Assembly (NCBI GenBank): GCA_021739765.1
Contig: JAIPBD010000016.1
Coordinates: 47,455 to 111,454, forward strand
Length of the DNA stretch: 64,000 nucleotides
Direction of reading: 5' to 3'
Origin: Melioribacteraceae bacterium
GTDB lineage: Bacteria > Bacteroidota > Ignavibacteria > Ignavibacteriales > Melioribacteraceae
In this document: one piece after another, positions 36,156-46,231 of the stretch
How positions within the stretch are numbered: the stretch's first letter is position 1
Layout of the letters: every line of letters starts with the position of its first letter
Position numbers and translations under genes: made by a program
The notes under the pieces: generated by a model
Seen by the model: the letters and a program-made list of their open reading frames with translations, nothing else
The model's database searches: none
Told to the model about the DNA's origin: nothing

Positions 36156-36171
36156 TTGGTCCGGTTGTTGA
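36156..36171 (+). promoter_or_regulatory. Candidate sigma-54 promoter of permease 5
   Basis: TTGGTCCGGTTGTTGA closely resembles the permease 4 promoter (GTTGGTCYGGTTRTTG shared). The spacing between GG and the -12 dinucleotide is exactly 10 nt, but the latter is GA rather than GC. It lies 30 nt upstream of the ATG at 36202. Confidence 0.55.
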
Positions 36172-36201
36172 TTATTCAGAAGTAAAACTCGGAGAAAATT
36201 G

Positions 36202-38616
36202 ATGCTGAAGAATTACATTAAAATCGCGTTGCGAAACCTGGCAAAAAATAAACTCTACTCGGTTCTTAACATCATTGGTTTATCCATAGGAATGGTGTGC
36301 ACAATTCTTCTCCTTTTGTATGTTCAAGACGAACTTGTTTATGACAAACACCATCCATTTGCCGAAAGAACTTACCGTGTAGCCGCAGATATAAATATGA
36401 TGGGACAAAGATATGAGCTGGCTGTAGCGCCGGCACCACTGGGCAAAACGTTTGTAACTGAATTCCCGGAAGTAGTGAAATTTGCAAGATTTAGAAGTCA
36501 TGGAAGCCAAGTTATAAATTTTGGTGAAAACAATTTTAAGGAAATGAACGCGATTTTTGCCGATAACAGCGTCCTTGAAATTTTTAGTATCGATCTCTTG
36601 ATGGGCGATGAAAAAACTGCTTTGGCAAATCCTAATACAATCATTTTTTCGGAAAAAACAGCTAAAAAATATTTTGGCGATAAAAATCCTATCGGCGAAG
36701 TTATTAAAATAGACAACCAGTATGATTATAAAGTGACCGGAGTATTTAAAGAAATTCCCGCTAATACGCATTTTAATTTTGATGTGATACTCTCAATGGA
36801 ATCGCTTGAGGAATCGAGAGAAATGATCTGGTTGAGTAATAATTTTAACACATACATTGTACTTGATAAAAATGCCGATCCGGCTGAATTGGAAGCCAAA
36901 TTTCCTTCGTTTATCAAAAAATATTTCAGCGCCCAAATTGAACAAGTTATCGGTGTTCCATTCGATCAGCTTGATCCGGAAAAAATTAGCGCCAAGTTTT
37001 ACCTCCAACCTCTAACTTCAATTCACCTTTATTCTGACCTTCAGGTTGAACTTGATGCAAATGGCGACATACAGTATGTATATATCTTTTCAATAATTGC
37101 GGCGTTTATACTGATTATCGCTGCCATAAATTTCGTAAATATTTCAACGGCTCGTTCTGCAAAGAGAGCAAAGGAAGTTGGGATTAGAAAAGTGCTCGGT
37201 TCCGTTAAGAAAGAATTGATCGGTCAGTTTTTAACTGAATCTTTGTTAACAACAGTTTTTGCATTTGTAATCACACTCGGAGCTTTGGCTCTGGTGGTAC
37301 CCTGGTTTAATGAATTAACGGGAAAAGAACTTGTTATTAATCTTTTCGAAAACCCGTTTTTATTAATTCTTGGAATGGGGATGGTAATAACGGTCGGGCT
37401 TCTGGCTGGAAGCTATCCGGCGTTTATTCTTTCATCATTTACGCCGGTTCAAGTATTAAGCGGTAAAGTAAAAAACGCAACTAAGAATGGAAATTTCCGC
37501 AGCGGATTAGTTGTGTTTCAGTTTACGATTGCCATTATAATGATTATCTCAACCATTGTTGTTTATAATCAGCTGAATTTCATTCAAACGAAAAAGTTGG
37601 GTTTTGATAAAAATCATGTGGTTATTTTGAACGATGCTTTTTTGCTTGGCGATAATATTAAAGTTATGAAGAACGAAATGTTGAAATACCCGGAAGTTGT
37701 AAATGCTACAATAAGCGGTTATCTGCCAGTTCCCTCCGATTATAATAATTCAGCAATTTTTCTGCCCGGTAAACAGAATGAAATTGTTTCCGTTCAACAA
37801 TGGCGGGTGGATTATGATTATATCTCAACCATGAAAATCAAAATTAAAAAAGGCAGATATTTTTCCAAGGAATTCGGCAACGAAGAAGATAAGTTAATAA
37901 TCAACGAAGCTACCGCAAGGCAATTTGGATTTATAGAACCGCTTGGAAAAAAAATAGTTCGTTATGTCGATAAAGAGGGTGAAACAAAAACATATACTAT
38001 TATCGGTGTTGTGGAGGACTTTCATTTCGAATCGTTGCGAAAATCAATTTCACCGTTGATAATGTTTCTGGAAGATAGCTTCGGAAAAATATCCTTCCGA
38101 GTGGAAGCTTCAGATATGCCTGCATTTATAAATAAGCTAAGGGCGAAATGGAACCAACTCGCTCCTGTTCAGCCGTTTAATTATGCATTTATGGATGAAG
38201 CGTTTAATAATGTATATTTTGCCGAACAGAGAATCGGAGATGTTTTCGCGATTTTTGCCGGGCTGGCAATCTTTACCGGGTGCCTTGGTTTATTTAGTCT
38301 TTCTGCTTTTACGGCTGAGGAAAAAACTAAGGAGATCGGAATTCGTAAAGTACTTGGTTCAACAACTTCTAAAATTGTTTTTATGCTTTCTTATGAATTC
38401 TTCAAACTCATAGCAATTTCGTTTGTGATTGCCACACCAATTGCGTTTTATGTGATGCATGGCTGGCTGCAAGATTATCAGTACAGAAGTGATTTGTCAG
38501 TCGGAATATTTGTTTTTGCCGGGCTGGTTGTTTTCTCAATCGCTATGATCACCGTCAGTTATCATGCCCTAAAAGCCGCAAATATCAATCTGGTAAAAAG
38601 CTTGAAATATGAATAA
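36202..38616 (+). CDS. FtsX/MacB-type ABC permease 5
   Basis: The 804-residue paralogue starts LKNYIKIALRNLAKNKLYS after ATG 36202, with GGAG about 8 nt upstream (a TTG lies one codon earlier). Coupling motifs are AKEVGIRKVLGSVKKE and TKEIGIRKVLGSTTSK. Periplasmic domains carry GVFKEIPANTHF and GVVEDFHFESLRK, and the tail is NLVKSLKYE. It sits 18 bp before permease 6 and is probably co-transcribed with it from the predicted sigma-54 promoter. Confidence 0.92.
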   Translation: MLKNYIKIALRNLAKNKLYSVLNIIGLSIGMVCTILLLLYVQDELVYDKHHPFAERTYRVAADINMMGQRYELAVAPAPLGKTFVTEFPEVVKFARFRSHGSQVINFGENNFKEMNAIFADNSVLEIFSIDLLMGDEKTALANPNTIIFSEKTAKKYFGDKNPIGEVIKIDNQYDYKVTGVFKEIPANTHFNFDVILSMESLEESREMIWLSNNFNTYIVLDKNADPAELEAKFPSFIKKYFSAQIEQVIGVPFDQLDPEKISAKFYLQPLTSIHLYSDLQVELDANGDIQYVYIFSIIAAFILIIAAINFVNISTARSAKRAKEVGIRKVLGSVKKELIGQFLTESLLTTVFAFVITLGALALVVPWFNELTGKELVINLFENPFLLILGMGMVITVGLLAGSYPAFILSSFTPVQVLSGKVKNATKNGNFRSGLVVFQFTIAIIMIISTIVVYNQLNFIQTKKLGFDKNHVVILNDAFLLGDNIKVMKNEMLKYPEVVNATISGYLPVPSDYNNSAIFLPGKQNEIVSVQQWRVDYDYISTMKIKIKKGRYFSKEFGNEEDKLIINEATARQFGFIEPLGKKIVRYVDKEGETKTYTIIGVVEDFHFESLRKSISPLIMFLEDSFGKISFRVEASDMPAFINKLRAKWNQLAPVQPFNYAFMDEAFNNVYFAEQRIGDVFAIFAGLAIFTGCLGLFSLSAFTAEEKTKEIGIRKVLGSTTSKIVFMLSYEFFKLIAISFVIATPIAFYVMHGWLQDYQYRSDLSVGIFVFAGLVVFSIAMITVSYHALKAANINLVKSLKYE

Positions 38617-38634
38617 CTTTTTTGGGAGCGCCGA

Positions 38635-41067
38635 ATGTTTCGAAATTATTTGAAAATATCATTCCGAAATTTATATAAAGATAAACTTCACTCAACAATA
38701 AATATTCTCGGGCTTTCCATCGGAATAAGTGTTGCTGTACTGATGTTTCTGTATGTAACGAACGAATTTTCGTATGATTCATTCCACAAAAAATCAGACC
38801 GTATTTTTCAGGCTGTACATACTTTTCATGAAGAAGACGGAACACCTTCCGGAAATGCTCCACACGCTCCTATTCCATTTGGCCCGGCAATGGAAAATGA
38901 ATTTCCTGAAGTTGAATTCGCGATTCGACTAACGGAAGAAGAAACTTTTGTCAGATCTGAAAAACTCATCGCGGAGGAAGAAATTTTGATGAGCGATCGA
39001 AAGTTTTTTGAAGTTTTTACTTTTGAATTTAAATACGGCAATTCTAGTTCTGCTTTGGATGCAAAATATTCATGCGTTCTTACTCAGGATTTTGCGATAA
39101 AATACTTCGGAGATATTGATCCAACCGGAAAAACACTCGAAGTTTTAATCGGTGATGAATACATTCCGGTTACGGTCGGAGGTGTTATCACGAAAATTCC
39201 GTACAATTCGTCCCTTGAATTTAATATTGTAATGCCATACGATTTGCTGGATAGATACGAGTGGTTCCGTGAACGCCGGTTTTCGTGGAACAGCTGGAAC
39301 TCACCAACCTACATAGTGCTTAGAGAAAACGCTCAAATTGAAAATGTTGAATTAAAAATGATTGGATTCTGGGAAAAGTATTATGGAGAAAATTTTGAGG
39401 AGCAACGGACAAGCGGAAGGTGGAAGTTCGATTGGCAACCGATAAAAACAAATTTTACTCCGATTGAAAAAGTACGCTTTTCTGATCTGAAATATACCGG
39501 TATGGCGAAAACGAGCGATCCGGTTTTTGTTTACATTCTCGCAGGGATCGGACTTGGGATTTTGCTTCTTGCTTGTATCAATTTTATGAACCTTTCTATC
39601 AGCCGCGGTTCTACACGCATTAAAGAAATTGCCGTTCGAAAAGTTATTGGTGCCGAGAAAAGTTTGCTTGTTTATCAATTTTTGGGTGAAGCAATATTCG
39701 TCAGCTTCTCGGCATTGATTTTAGGAATTACATTGGTTGTACTTTTTCTTCCGACGTTTAATTCATTGGTTGAGGCAAAACTTTCGTACGATATTTTATT
39801 TAATTGGCAATCGATCGCGGGAATATTATCTATCACATTGCTTACGGGATTGATTGCGGGAAGTTACCCTGCTTTCGTTTTGTCATCGCTCAAACCCGTT
39901 ACAATTCTCTCCCGGAAATTTAAATTTGGTGGGACTAATTATTTTACAAAGGCACTAATAGTCTTGCAATTTTCTTTGGCAGTCTTCTTCATTCTTGGAA
40001 CATTGATAATCTCTGAGCAACTCGACTTTATTCAAAATAAAAATCTTGGTTTCGATGAGGAGCAGATTGTCAACATTCATGGAAATTATGAGAGTGTTGA
40101 TACCGAAAGAGTAATGAACATACTCAAAACCGAGTTCCAAAACGATACTGAAGTGATCGGTATTTCCGGTATTCGGTATTCCTTTTCCCGTGGTTATGAC
40201 CGAGTTGGATTTCATAACAGCCAAGACCAAGAAAGAAGAGCTACGGTTTTTCGTGTAGATCAAAATTTTATTGATTTTATGAGCATCGAGATTGTTGACG
40301 GAAGAAATTTTCTGCAATCATTTTCAACCGATTCCACCGATGCAGTAATAGTTAATCAAGCTCTTGTAAAAGCGTTTGAAATATCTAATCCTGTCGGTTC
40401 CCGTTTAGATGGTTTTAAAAATCGAGGACTAAACGATCCCGTAATAGTAGGAGTTGTAAAGGATTTTCATTTCTCATCACTCGAACGACCCATTGAGCCT
40501 GCGATACTTTATATCAGTCCGGTTGACGCAATCCAATACATTTATGCGAAACTCGCTCCGAATAAAATTTCCGGTGGATTGAAAAAACTTGAGCAAGCAT
40601 GGAACAGAATTCAACCCGAAATTCCATTCCAATTTTCCTTCCTCGATGAAGATTTGGACAATCAATATCAGGAAGCAGAATTGAGGAAAACTGTGATCAA
40701 TTATTCTTCAATATTTGCGATTTTTATTGCTGGAATTGGTCTGTTTGGGATGAGCTCGTTCTCTGCCGCAAGAAGAAAAAAAGAAATTGGGATTCGTAAA
40801 ATCCTGGGTGCCTCATTTTCTTCAGTTGTTAATCTAATGGGAAAAGAATTCTTGTTGCTCGTAGCGGTTTCAAATCTTATTGCCTGTCCTTTTGCATATT
40901 TGGTAATGCAAAGCTGGCTTGAAAATTATGCGTACCGAATATCCATTTCTCCCTTAATTTTTGTAACCGCCGGTATATTTGCGTTATTTATAGCCATGAT
41001 ATCAGTTGGATATCAAATTGTTGTTATTTCACTTTCTAATCCCGTAAACTCGATTCGGGAAGAATAA
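38635..41067 (+). CDS. FtsX/MacB-type ABC permease 6
   Basis: The 810-residue paralogue starts FRNYLKISFRNLYKDKLHS after ATG 38635 behind GGGAG. Coupling motifs are IKEIAVRKVIGAEKSL and KKEIGIRKILGASFSS, and the tail is NPVNSIREE. It is the last permease of the array; a strong hairpin terminator follows at 41104-41150. As in the other five, no ATPase domain is fused, so it must use ATPase 1, ATPase 2 or one encoded elsewhere. Confidence 0.92.
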   Translation: MFRNYLKISFRNLYKDKLHSTINILGLSIGISVAVLMFLYVTNEFSYDSFHKKSDRIFQAVHTFHEEDGTPSGNAPHAPIPFGPAMENEFPEVEFAIRLTEEETFVRSEKLIAEEEILMSDRKFFEVFTFEFKYGNSSSALDAKYSCVLTQDFAIKYFGDIDPTGKTLEVLIGDEYIPVTVGGVITKIPYNSSLEFNIVMPYDLLDRYEWFRERRFSWNSWNSPTYIVLRENAQIENVELKMIGFWEKYYGENFEEQRTSGRWKFDWQPIKTNFTPIEKVRFSDLKYTGMAKTSDPVFVYILAGIGLGILLLACINFMNLSISRGSTRIKEIAVRKVIGAEKSLLVYQFLGEAIFVSFSALILGITLVVLFLPTFNSLVEAKLSYDILFNWQSIAGILSITLLTGLIAGSYPAFVLSSLKPVTILSRKFKFGGTNYFTKALIVLQFSLAVFFILGTLIISEQLDFIQNKNLGFDEEQIVNIHGNYESVDTERVMNILKTEFQNDTEVIGISGIRYSFSRGYDRVGFHNSQDQERRATVFRVDQNFIDFMSIEIVDGRNFLQSFSTDSTDAVIVNQALVKAFEISNPVGSRLDGFKNRGLNDPVIVGVVKDFHFSSLERPIEPAILYISPVDAIQYIYAKLAPNKISGGLKKLEQAWNRIQPEIPFQFSFLDEDLDNQYQEAELRKTVINYSSIFAIFIAGIGLFGMSSFSAARRKKEIGIRKILGASFSSVVNLMGKEFLLLVAVSNLIACPFAYLVMQSWLENYAYRISISPLIFVTAGIFALFIAMISVGYQIVVISLSNPVNSIREE

Positions 41068-41103
41068 ATCCAAATCATAATCGTTCCTTAGCCAGAACCA
41101 TTG

Positions 41104-41150
41104 GACGGAGTTGTGTGCCTTGATCACTTGATAACTCCGTCTATTTTTAT
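41104..41150 (+). terminator. Rho-independent terminator ending the ABC locus
   Basis: GACGGAGTT and AACTCCGTC form a perfect 9-bp GC-rich stem with a 20-nt loop, followed by TATTTTTAT. It lies 37 bp after the permease 6 stop. Confidence 0.85.
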
Positions 41151-41169
41151 ATATTGAGCGATTCAAATT

Positions 41170-41892
41170 GTGGTTAAAATGGCAGCAAATCAAAAGAAAA
41201 CCGGAAAGACTTATAAAATATTGATCGTTGATGATCAATCCAGCAATGTACTGTTTTTAGAGAAAAAATTAATCAGAAGCGGTTACTCTACAATAACAGC
41301 ATTTGATGGTAATACCGCATTGGAGTTAGCCCGATCCGAAAAACCGGATTTAATTTTGCTTGATATAATGATGCCCGGACTATCGGGTTATGAAGTCTGC
41401 GAAAAACTTGTTGCTTCGAACGAAACCAAAAATATCCCAATAATACTTGTAACGGCACTGATAAGTTCATCTGATTTGGAAAAGGGATTAAATGCAGGCG
41501 CTTACGATTATATCAAAAAACCTTTCGACAATGTAGAACTTTTAGCCAGAATTAATTCGGCACTTCGATTTAGTGAGTATAATAAACTGATGCGCGAAGC
41601 TGAGAAAATCAATACGTATGCAGCTACCGTGGTCACAACCAATCACGAATTAAAACAGCCTTTAACACTGATTAATTTATCAATATCTGCGATAAGACGT
41701 GAAACCACGAAAGAAAATGTCTCAACAGATTCAATTTTAAAACGTGCTGAGATTATAGAAAATGCGACTGATCAAATTATTCAACTGATGGATAAACTTA
41801 CTTCGATTAAAAAACCGGAAATAAAAGATTATGTGAATGATTTGAAGATCATCAATCTTTCAGATCAAATTGAACGAAAAGGTAACTATTAG
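41170..41892 (+). CDS. Receiver domain fused to a HisKA-like helix, no ATPase domain
   Basis: The 240-residue protein has a receiver domain (about 14-135) with acidic pair D21/D22, phospho-acceptor D65 in LILLDIMMPG, conserved T95 and KP at 117-118. The C-terminal helical part (about 145-225) resembles a HisKA/DHp hairpin with H159 in TTNHELKQPLTLINLS. No HATPase domain follows: the protein stops at the end of the hairpin. It could be a phosphorelay intermediate or a regulator that interacts with a separate kinase. The start is GTG 41170 or ATG 41179; neither has a clear Shine-Dalgarno sequence. It lies alone after a terminator and converges on the Czc operon. Confidence 0.8.
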   Translation: MVKMAANQKKTGKTYKILIVDDQSSNVLFLEKKLIRSGYSTITAFDGNTALELARSEKPDLILLDIMMPGLSGYEVCEKLVASNETKNIPIILVTALISSSDLEKGLNAGAYDYIKKPFDNVELLARINSALRFSEYNKLMREAEKINTYAATVVTTNHELKQPLTLINLSISAIRRETTKENVSTDSILKRAEIIENATDQIIQLMDKLTSIKKPEIKDYVNDLKIINLSDQIERKGNY

Positions 41893-41917
41893 GACAATTG
41901 CTCAATAAAATATAATC

Positions 41918-44900
41918 TTACTTTTTGACTCGCTTTAAAATCTTCTCCTCAACCCAATAATAAATTATGGGCAACACTAACAAAGTCAACATCGTTGAAG
42001 TGATTAAACCGCCAATAACTACGGTTGCAAGAGGGCGTTGAACTTCGGAACCCGGACCCGTATTAAAAGCCATCGGAATAAAACCCAAACTTGCTACAAG
42101 TGCCGTCATCAGAACCGGCCTCAATCTGTCAGCAGATCCTTTAATTATCGATTCTTTCAAATCTAAATTAGTTTTTCTCAGATCGTTTAGATGAGATACC
42201 AAAACGATTCCGTTCAATACTGCAACCCCAAACAGAGCGACAAAGCCGATTGACGCGGAAACTGAAAGGTATAAATCCCTTGCCCACAGCAGAATCACAC
42301 CGCCGGAAAGCGCGAAGGGTAGATTTAACAAAATAAGTAGGGCGAAGCGTATTTCCCCGAACATCAAATACATTAAACCTATAATTATAAATAATGAGAG
42401 CGGAACGACAACCATTAAATGATTCATTGCCCGCTGTTGGTTTTCAAATGCACCGCCATATTCCAGAAAGTACCCGGACGGAATTTCCAGTTTAGTTTCA
42501 ATCGCGGATTGAAGATTTTGTACGTAAGTCCCGATATCAATATCAGCAAGATTAACGCCAACTATTACACGCCTCCAACCATTTTCTCTTTGAATTTCTC
42601 TCGGACCTTCTTGAGCAACAACATTTGCGATTCTTTTCAAAGCGATAAAATCACCGTTTGGAAGATAAACCGGCAAATCAAGTATTTTTGAAAATGAATC
42701 TCTAATATTTTCAGGAAACCGAATTACAATATCAAATCGTCGCTGTCCTTCAAAAACTTCACCGGCTATTTCACCGCCTATTCCCGCTTCGATTACTGTT
42801 TGAACATCATCAACATTCAAACCGTAAGAAGCTACGAGTTCCCTGTCAATTTCAATGGTCAAGTATGGCTGACCAATCGGTTGTTCGAGATAATAGTTAT
42901 CTGATCCTTCGAGATTTTGAATTAATGAGATAATATCTTCACCGATCGCACTAAGTTCGGTCAGTTCCTCGCCGTAAATTTTAACGGCAACATCCGATTT
43001 AACACCAGAAGTCAGCTCATCAACTCTCATAGCTATTGGTTGAGTGAAATTATAAGATAATCCCGGTTCAGTTTGTAAATACGGTTCAATTTCGTCGATG
43101 ATATCATTTTTAGAAAATCCGTCCCGCCATTCATCCATTGGTTTTAACAAAACCCAAACATCGGTTTGATGCACGCCCATCCAATCGTTGGCAAGATCGG
43201 AGCGACCGGTTTTGGGAACTACTGTTTTAATTTCGGGTATTTTATTCATTAAAATACCGGCGAGCCAATTCGCATTTTCAATCGATTCTTCAAGTGTAAC
43301 CGAAGGCATTCTAACTTGTTCAATCAAAATTGAACCCTCATCAAGCTCGGGCAAAAATTCCGTTCCGAGAGTCATCATCACGAACAACGATGCAATAAAA
43401 ACAGACATCGCTGATGAAATTACAACCAATCGTTTCTCCAAAAATTTCTGAAGGAAGAATTCGTATTTCGGTTTTAACCAATCCAACACATAATTTTTCC
43501 GGATTTTAATTCCCTTTCTAAAAACCAAAGCGGAAACTGCGGGAATGTAAACAAGGGCAAGTATTAATGAGCCCAAAACTGCCGTCGCAACAGTAATTGC
43601 CATCGGACGGTATAGAATTCCTTCCATTCCTTCAAATGTCATTATCGGAACATAAACCATTAAAATTATTAAAACTCCGAAGAAAATGGGACGTGCAACT
43701 TGTTTTGACGCTTCCAAAACGGCATCATCAATGTTTATATTTTTTTCCTTCTGCAATCGATGGATAATATTTTCGACCATTACCACCGATCCGTCCACAA
43801 CCATACCAAAATCGATTGCGCCGAGACTCATCAGATTCGCAGCCAATCCAAATTCTCGCATTCCGATAAACGCAAACAGCATCGAAAACGGAATAACCGA
43901 TGCGACTATTATCGCACCGCGAATTTCTCCAAGTAAAAGGAGAAGGACAGCCATCACAAAAAATCCGCCTTCGATCAAGTTTGTGGAGACAGTTGAAGTA
44001 GTTCGATCAATCAATTCGGCTTGATCGTAAAATTTATCTATAGTAACGTTTGCCGGTAAACCTTTATTAATCTGCTCGATTTTTTCTTCGATGTTAAGAA
44101 TAACTTCACGTCCGTTACCACCCCGTAGCATCATAATTATGCCGGTAACGATCTCACCGTTTCCATCTTGAGTAACCCCGCCTTGCCGAAGTTGCCGCCC
44201 CAATTTAATATCAGCGAGATCTTTTATAAAAACCGGTTTATTTTCGATTGTTTTTACAATAATATTTCCGACATCTTCTTGTCTGCGGATCTGACCAAAA
44301 CCACGAATTATATACTGCTCACGGTTGTGTTCAAGATAATTTCCTCCGGAAACGCTGTTATTATTTGATATCGCGGCAAATATATCCATTAAGCTAATAT
44401 TGTAAGCTCTTAGTCTTCCCGGATAAACAATTACATCATATTGTTTTACAAATCCGCCAAATGAATTTATCTCGGTTACGCCCTTGATGGTTTTTAATTG
44501 AGGCGCTATTAACCAGTCTTGTATTGTTCTCAGTTCTGTTAATGAGTAGTTTTCTCCTCGGACGGCGTATTGGTAAATCTCACCCAATGCTGTTGAAATT
44601 GGACCGAGCTGAGGCGATGAAACCCCATCCGGTAATTCATCCATAATGGATTGCAATCTTTGGCTGACCATTTGCCGTGCGAAATAAATATCAGTTGCTT
44701 CTTCAAATTCAACTGTAACAGCCGAAAGCCCGAATTGAGATATTGAACGAACTTCTTTCACATCGGGCAAGCCGTTCATCGCGGTTTCGATCGGATAACT
44801 GACCAATTTTTCAACATCGTAAGGTGAATATCTTCCGGCTTTTGTGATAACGAGAACCTGGACAGGGGTTACGTCCGGAAGTGAATTAATCGGGATATTT

Positions 44901-44995
44901 AACAGCGCGGAAACTCCGCCGGCTGCCATTAAAATTACAAGTGAAATCGCGACAAATTTCTGCTTGATACTAAATTCAACAATTCTATCTAACAT
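41918..44995 (-). CDS. czcA: Heavy-metal efflux RND pump, CzcA type
   Basis: The 1025-residue inner-membrane transporter has 12 expected TM helices and two large periplasmic loops, as in HME-RND pumps. The proton-relay motif DFGMVVDGSVVMVEN places D395, D401 and E408 where CzcA has D402, D408 and E415. This matches the divalent-metal (Zn/Co/Cd/Ni) branch rather than the Cu/Ag branch (CusA). The N-terminus (SLPDVTPVQVLVITKAGRYS) and the ending LPIIYYWVEEKI are typical. It is the last gene of a CzcC-B-A operon preceded by a two-component system. Exact metal specificity is not decidable here. Confidence 0.92.
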   Translation of the reverse strand: MLDRIVEFSIKQKFVAISLVILMAAGGVSALLNIPINSLPDVTPVQVLVITKAGRYSPYDVEKLVSYPIETAMNGLPDVKEVRSISQFGLSAVTVEFEEATDIYFARQMVSQRLQSIMDELPDGVSSPQLGPISTALGEIYQYAVRGENYSLTELRTIQDWLIAPQLKTIKGVTEINSFGGFVKQYDVIVYPGRLRAYNISLMDIFAAISNNNSVSGGNYLEHNREQYIIRGFGQIRRQEDVGNIIVKTIENKPVFIKDLADIKLGRQLRQGGVTQDGNGEIVTGIIMMLRGGNGREVILNIEEKIEQINKGLPANVTIDKFYDQAELIDRTTSTVSTNLIEGGFFVMAVLLLLLGEIRGAIIVASVIPFSMLFAFIGMREFGLAANLMSLGAIDFGMVVDGSVVMVENIIHRLQKEKNINIDDAVLEASKQVARPIFFGVLIILMVYVPIMTFEGMEGILYRPMAITVATAVLGSLILALVYIPAVSALVFRKGIKIRKNYVLDWLKPKYEFFLQKFLEKRLVVISSAMSVFIASLFVMMTLGTEFLPELDEGSILIEQVRMPSVTLEESIENANWLAGILMNKIPEIKTVVPKTGRSDLANDWMGVHQTDVWVLLKPMDEWRDGFSKNDIIDEIEPYLQTEPGLSYNFTQPIAMRVDELTSGVKSDVAVKIYGEELTELSAIGEDIISLIQNLEGSDNYYLEQPIGQPYLTIEIDRELVASYGLNVDDVQTVIEAGIGGEIAGEVFEGQRRFDIVIRFPENIRDSFSKILDLPVYLPNGDFIALKRIANVVAQEGPREIQRENGWRRVIVGVNLADIDIGTYVQNLQSAIETKLEIPSGYFLEYGGAFENQQRAMNHLMVVVPLSLFIIIGLMYLMFGEIRFALLILLNLPFALSGGVILLWARDLYLSVSASIGFVALFGVAVLNGIVLVSHLNDLRKTNLDLKESIIKGSADRLRPVLMTALVASLGFIPMAFNTGPGSEVQRPLATVVIGGLITSTMLTLLVLPIIYYWVEEKILKRVKK

Positions 44996-45007
44996 TTAAT
45001 AAACCTT

Positions 45008-46216
45008 TTATTCTTCGGCGAATTCTTCAAATCTGTAAAGAGCTTTTAAGCTGAAAATCTGATTTATGGCGATCAGTTCGTTCTCTTTCAATCCATCTTT
45101 TACAACAACGCTTTCGTTATTTATTGATTCGATTTCAATCACTCGTTTTTCGAATTCGGATTCTGAAATTTTAACAAATACGATAGGATTTTCATTTTCG
45201 TATGCTACAGCCGACATTGGCAGCGTAACAATTTCTCGGACTGTTTCTGATTCTATTTCCATCCTTACATTGCTTCCGGGTTTCGGCCAACCATCTTTAG
45301 TTGAGAGAATTACATTCACAACTATCGATTTGTTATTTTCATCAAGCGCGGGATTAATTGAAGCGATTTCACCATTTATATTTTTCGAACGATTTTCATT
45401 CAAAGTGATTTGAATTTTGTCACCGGCTTTTAGCGAAGTTCCATCTTCGGGAGATACAAAACCCCGAATCAATACCTTTTGTGTATTAATAATTGTCGCG
45501 AGTTTATCGTATGCATTTACGGATTCACCAAGATCAATCAGATGCTGGTCGATTATACCGTTTATCGGAGAATATATTTTCAACTTTGTATCGATTGATG
45601 TTTGGAATTCGAGCTGACTAATTAATTCGCTACCGGTACCGACCGCTTTCAGTTTTGAATAAGCCGCGTTTACAGCTGATTTAGCTCTCGAATATTCGGC
45701 TTCCACTTTATCAAGCTCACTCTTTGTCGAAATCTTTTTCTCAACAAGTGAACTGATTCGCTCTTTTGTATTCTTTTGATAATTTTCCTCAGCTTTCGCT
45801 TGCAAATATTCGGCAATTATGTTTCCATACTGAATACTTTCGATCTCCGCGATAATTTCGCCCTTCTTAACTTTTTCCCCTTCGTGAGCATAAATTTCTA
45901 CAATCCTTCCATCGAGTGGAGCGCTGACTACAGCGTAGTTTTCAGGTGCGGGATAAACAAACGCCGGCGCATAAATATTTAAGGATGTTTGCTCAAGATT
46001 TACGCTAACGGTTTTTATCTTTAGCTCATCAACTTGTTTCTGAGTGAGCAGGATTTTGTTAGCTGAAGTTTTCTCCTCTTCATTTATTGAAGGGGGCGAT
46101 TCAAATGATTCTTTGTTCGTATTCATCTGGGATTGATCGTCACCACATGAAATTATTCCAATACTGACAATAGGAATTAAAAGATGTAAAAAAGTTTTTT
46201 GTAATACTGATTTCAT
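45008..46216 (-). CDS. czcB: Heavy-metal RND periplasmic adaptor, CzcB type (lipoprotein)
   Basis: The 402-residue adaptor has a lipoprotein signal peptide (lipobox IISC, lipidated C24). It has a biotinyl-lipoyl-like half (ISAPLDGRIVEIYAHEGEKVKKGEI-type segment near 82-107), a helical hairpin (about 115-190), a second lipoyl half (YSPINGIIDQHL) and beta-barrel domains ending in KALYRFEEFAEE. It links the CzcA pump to the outer-membrane channel. The gene lies 12 bp upstream of czcA and 15 bp after the CzcC-like gene. Confidence 0.9.
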   Translation of the reverse strand: MKSVLQKTFLHLLIPIVSIGIISCGDDQSQMNTNKESFESPPSINEEEKTSANKILLTQKQVDELKIKTVSVNLEQTSLNIYAPAFVYPAPENYAVVSAPLDGRIVEIYAHEGEKVKKGEIIAEIESIQYGNIIAEYLQAKAEENYQKNTKERISSLVEKKISTKSELDKVEAEYSRAKSAVNAAYSKLKAVGTGSELISQLEFQTSIDTKLKIYSPINGIIDQHLIDLGESVNAYDKLATIINTQKVLIRGFVSPEDGTSLKAGDKIQITLNENRSKNINGEIASINPALDENNKSIVVNVILSTKDGWPKPGSNVRMEIESETVREIVTLPMSAVAYENENPIVFVKISESEFEKRVIEIESINNESVVVKDGLKENELIAINQIFSLKALYRFEEFAEE

Positions 46217-46231
46217 AAAATTATCCGGTAA

